Positions 44,074-46,421 of a stretch of DNA of 46,421 nucleotides are shown here, in pieces. How positions within the stretch are numbered: the stretch's first letter is position 1; each line of letters starts with the position of its first letter. The stretch comes from an uncultured Collinsella sp. (GTDB lineage Bacteria; Actinomycetota; Coriobacteriia; Coriobacteriales; Coriobacteriaceae): NCBI GenBank assembly GCA_959599915.1, contig CAUGJE010000015.1:1-46421 (forward strand), given 5' to 3'. The notes beneath the pieces are model-generated. The model made no database searches. It saw nothing but the letters and a program-made list of their open reading frames with translations, and had not been told where the DNA came from. The position numbers and the translations under genes were made by a program.

Positions 44074-46023
44074 ATGGAACAGAGGGTCCTCGGGGGAAGA
44101 TACCTCCTCAAGGATAAGGTGGGAACGGGCGGCATGGCGACCGTCTTCCGTGCGCAAGATCAGGTCCTCGACCGCACGGTTGCCGTCAAGATCATGCTGC
44201 CGCAATACGCTGGCGACGCCACCTTTGCCGCGCGCTTTAAGCAGGAGGCCCAGGCAGCAGCCGGTCTCTCCTCCCCCTATATCGTGGGCGTCTACGATTG
44301 GGGCAAGGACGGCGATACCTACTACATCGTCATGGAGTACCTGCGCGGTACCGACCTTAAGAGCGGCATCAAGAGCCACGGCGCCCTCGATCCCAAGAAG
44401 GTCGCGCAGATTGGCTCGCAGATCAGCTCCGCGCTTTCGGTTGCCCACAAGCACGAGATCATCCACCGCGACATTAAGCCGCAAAACATCATGGTGCTGC
44501 CCGACGGCAACATCAAGGTCATGGACTTTGGCATCGCGCGCGCAAAGAACAGCCACCTCACGCAGGACAACAACGTACTGGGCACCGCCCACTACGTAAG
44601 CCCCGAGCAAACGCGCGGCCAGGACCTCGGTCCCACCTCGGATATCTACTCCCTGGGCGTCGTGATGTACGAGTGCGCCACCGGTCGCGTCCCCTTTGAC
44701 GGCGACGATGCCATCTCGGTGGCGCTCAAGCAGGTAAACGAACTGCCGGTTCCGCCGAGCCAGATCAACTCCGGCGTCGATGCCGATCTGGAGCGCATTA
44801 TCCTCAAGTGCATGGAGAAGGACCCGGCGAACCGCTTCCAAACGGCAGACGAGCTGCGCCAGGTGCTCAACAACTACCTGTCCGGCCGCGCCGTCAACGT
44901 CTCCGAGCCCACGCGTATCATTGGCGCCGCCGGCGACCTGGGCGCCACCAAGACCCGTGAGTTGTCCGATCAGACGCGCGCCATGGTACGCCCCGTCTCG
45001 GGTGTGAGCGGCCAGAACAACGCCCGCAGCGCCGTTTCGGGCTCCACGGGCTCCTACGAGGTTGATCAGCCCAAGTCCAACAAGAACAAGATTATCGCCG
45101 CCGTAGTCGCCGCAATCGCCGTTGTTGGCGTTGTGGTGGCCTTCGCCACCGGGCTCTTTGGCGGCGAGCAGGTCACGGTACCCGATGTGCTTAACAAGGA
45201 CCAGCAGACCGCTATCGAGCAGATCAAGGAGGCCGGCCTTGAGGTCGGCACCATCGACCAGAGCTATAACGACGATGTCGACGAGGGCAAAGTTGCCGAG
45301 CAGACCCCCAACGGCAACACTAGGAAGCCCAAGGGCACCAAGGTGAACCTGGTGATCTCCAAGGGCCCCAAGCCCTCCGAGAAAGTTGAGGTTCCGCAGC
45401 TCGTCGGCCTGACCAAGGACCAGGCCGAGGCCGCACTGGCAAGCGTGGGCCTGAAGGGCAACGCAACCGAGGAGGCCAACGAGGCTGAAGAAGGCCAGGT
45501 CTTTGAGCAGGGCACTGATGCCGGCAAGGAAGTCGAGAAGGGCACGACCATCTCGTATAAGGTCTCCAGCGGTCCTGACACCACCTCCGTCCCCGATCTG
45601 ACCGACATGACCGAGGCCCAGGCACGCAACGCCCTCGACATGGCCGGTTTTGGCGTCGACGTGAGCTACCAGGAGAGCGATTCCGTCACCGAGGGCACCG
45701 TCATTAGCTGGAACCCCAGCGGCAAGCAGAAGCCTGGCGCCACGATCACCGTCGTCATCGCCAAGAAGTCCGGCAAGGCCGGCGTTCCGGGCAACCTGTA
45801 CGGCAAGAGCATCTCCGCCGCCGTCACCGCGCTCAACAACGCCGGGTTCTACAACATCGCATTCTGCGATCAGAACGGCAACCCCGTGAGCGGCAACGAA
45901 AACGCCACCGTTACGGGCGTCTCCCCTACCGGCAAGCAGTCCACCGACAGCACGATCACGCTGACGGTTTCGATTTCTGGCTCTGGTACCGATTCAGGCA
46001 ACGATTCCGGCACGACCAACTAG
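44074..46023 (+). CDS. pknB: PknB-like Ser/Thr kinase with four PASTA domains
   Basis: A 649-residue receptor kinase. The cytoplasmic kinase domain (about 9-270) has GTGGMATVFRA, VAVKIM, HRDIKPQNIM and DFGIA, with all catalytic residues present. A juxtamembrane Thr/Ser-rich linker, one membrane helix (about 335-357) and four PASTA repeats (starting about 366, 434, 502 and 568) follow, ending in a Ser/Gly/Asp tail. PASTA domains bind peptidoglycan fragments or lipid II. AGGAG lies 5 bases before the ATG. A 132-base gap separates it from the SEDS-PBP gene, so it may also have its own promoter. It is the last gene before a strong terminator. Confidence 0.96.
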   Translation: MEQRVLGGRYLLKDKVGTGGMATVFRAQDQVLDRTVAVKIMLPQYAGDATFAARFKQEAQAAAGLSSPYIVGVYDWGKDGDTYYIVMEYLRGTDLKSGIKSHGALDPKKVAQIGSQISSALSVAHKHEIIHRDIKPQNIMVLPDGNIKVMDFGIARAKNSHLTQDNNVLGTAHYVSPEQTRGQDLGPTSDIYSLGVVMYECATGRVPFDGDDAISVALKQVNELPVPPSQINSGVDADLERIILKCMEKDPANRFQTADELRQVLNNYLSGRAVNVSEPTRIIGAAGDLGATKTRELSDQTRAMVRPVSGVSGQNNARSAVSGSTGSYEVDQPKSNKNKIIAAVVAAIAVVGVVVAFATGLFGGEQVTVPDVLNKDQQTAIEQIKEAGLEVGTIDQSYNDDVDEGKVAEQTPNGNTRKPKGTKVNLVISKGPKPSEKVEVPQLVGLTKDQAEAALASVGLKGNATEEANEAEEGQVFEQGTDAGKEVEKGTTISYKVSSGPDTTSVPDLTDMTEAQARNALDMAGFGVDVSYQESDSVTEGTVISWNPSGKQKPGATITVVIAKKSGKAGVPGNLYGKSISAAVTALNNAGFYNIAFCDQNGNPVSGNENATVTGVSPTGKQSTDSTITLTVSISGSGTDSGNDSGTTN

Positions 46024-46075
46024 CCATCAACACGTTGCCCACAGCGGCTGATGCCGCAAACACATTCGCTCAATG

Positions 46076-46114
46076 GCGCCCGTTTGCTCCCCCGGCAAAC
46101 GGGCGCTTTGCTTT
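46076..46114 (+). terminator. Terminator of the pknB operon
   Basis: GCGCCCGTTTGC and GCAAACGGGCGC form a perfect 12-bp stem with a seven-base loop, followed by TTTGCTTT. It lies 53 bases after the kinase stop. Confidence 0.85.
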
Positions 46115-46129
46115 AATAAACGATCCCCA

Positions 46130-46274
46130 ACCTATACGGTTCACTGCAAGACTGAGACAGAAGCAAAGGCCGCAATGCAAGCCAAGCTGGCTGAAATCAG
46201 CTCCTCTGGCATGATCACCAAAACTAAAAAGCCTACTTTGCTTGCGTCCTTCTGCTGGGCCTTTCATGAAAATA
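46130..46274 (+). pseudogene. Possible integrase N-terminal remnant
   Basis: An in-frame stretch reads TYTVHCKTETEAKAAM..KLAEI, which resembles the N-terminal DNA-binding part of some tyrosine integrases (pattern GKTxxEAxxxM). No start codon with an SD and no catalytic domain are present. It may be a fragment left by a mobile element. This is a weak call from pattern only. Confidence 0.25.
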
Positions 46275-46310
46275 GGGACACCGAGCGCAACGCGTTGCGC
46301 TCGGTGTCCC
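46275..46310. repeat. Perfect 36-bp palindrome
   Basis: GGGACACCGAGCGCAACG is followed directly by its exact reverse complement, with no spacer. No T-run follows on either strand. It could be a cruciform-forming element or the core of a small repeat; it lies between the integrase-like remnant and a larger inverted repeat. Confidence 0.7.
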
Positions 46311-46312
46311 AA

Positions 46313-46396
46313 GGCTGTTGCAATGAGAATGAGAATCAAGGCTTCGATAGCAGGATGACAACGCGGGGGTTGATTTTCAATCTCAACGCAACAGCC
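46313..46396. promoter_or_regulatory. 27-bp inverted repeat with Fur-box-like arms
   Basis: Arms 46313-46339 and 46370-46396 match at 23 of 27 positions (outer GGCTGTTGC / GCAACAGCC). Within them, GAGAATGAGAATCA (46325-46338) and its counterpart GAGATTGAAAATCA on the minus strand fit 12 and 11 of 14 positions of the Fur-box core GATAATGATAATCA. It may be an iron-responsive control region for a gene beyond the window. Confidence 0.4.
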
Positions 46397-46421
46397 TGAA
46401 CGGGCCCCGCGTTTCCGCAGC

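Overview
The window looks like a stretch of chromosome from an anaerobic, high-GC actinobacterium of the class Coriobacteriia, most likely Collinsella or a close relative. This is inferred from content, because there is no rRNA gene to check. The pointers are: (i) an actinobacterial pknB-type cluster (kinase, FhaA-like, FhaB-like, PstP-like phosphatase, SEDS/PBP, PASTA kinase); (ii) a full-length pyruvate:ferredoxin/flavodoxin oxidoreductase, as expected of a strict anaerobe; (iii) a membrane LuxR regulator of the kind expanded in this class; and (iv) GC-rich coding sequence with strong SD sites and many ATGA/GTGA stop-start overlaps.

Layout. 0.2-8.9 kb (all minus strand): a YfcE-like phosphodiesterase; a glycosyltransferase, LytS-type kinase and LytTR regulator unit; a UMF1-type MFS transporter; a zinc-dependent phospholipase C-like protein; and a second, paralogous LytS/LytTR pair. 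8.9-14.8 kb: an APC permease with an amidohydrolase, a membrane-anchored C39-like peptidase (plus strand), two long inverted-repeat elements and a carbamate kinase with an AT-rich leader. 14.8-17 kb: an accessory pocket with a gene remnant, 34-bp tandem repeats, an AAA/DUF4143 ATPase, three 80-bp repeats with co-varying hairpins and a nested inverted repeat. 17-20.5 kb: the PFOR gene. 21-24.6 kb: a three-gene signalling operon (exported Ser/Gly-rich protein, membrane Ser/Thr kinase, FHA protein). 24.9-29.1 kb: recR, ybaB and dnaX, with a small plus-strand membrane gene between ybaB and dnaX. 29.3-35.4 kb: a YcxB-like membrane protein, then a less GC-rich block with two ABC permeases, their ATPase, a small exported protein and a 711-residue membrane regulator carrying two LuxR-type HTH domains. 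35.5-35.7 kb: a very regular array of alternating 14-bp inverted repeats. 35.8-46.0 kb (plus strand): the cell-wall/division signalling operon, in which the RodA/FtsW-like polymerase and the class B penicillin-binding protein are fused in one reading frame. The window ends in a terminator, a possible integrase remnant, a perfect 36-bp palindrome and a large inverted repeat with Fur-box-like arms.

How the genes work together. The 35.8-46 kb operon should couple Ser/Thr phosphorylation (two kinases, one PP2C phosphatase, two FHA readers) to peptidoglycan synthesis by the fused SEDS-PBP enzyme. The 21-24.6 kb trio looks like a second, separate kinase/FHA pathway whose partners are not visible. 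The dual-HTH LuxR protein lies directly upstream, on the same strand, of an ABC exporter set and is its likely regulator. The permease, amidohydrolase and carbamate kinase may support amino-compound catabolism with ATP gained from carbamoyl phosphate, but that link rests only on proximity.

I saw no rRNA genes, tRNA genes, CRISPR arrays or intact transposases.
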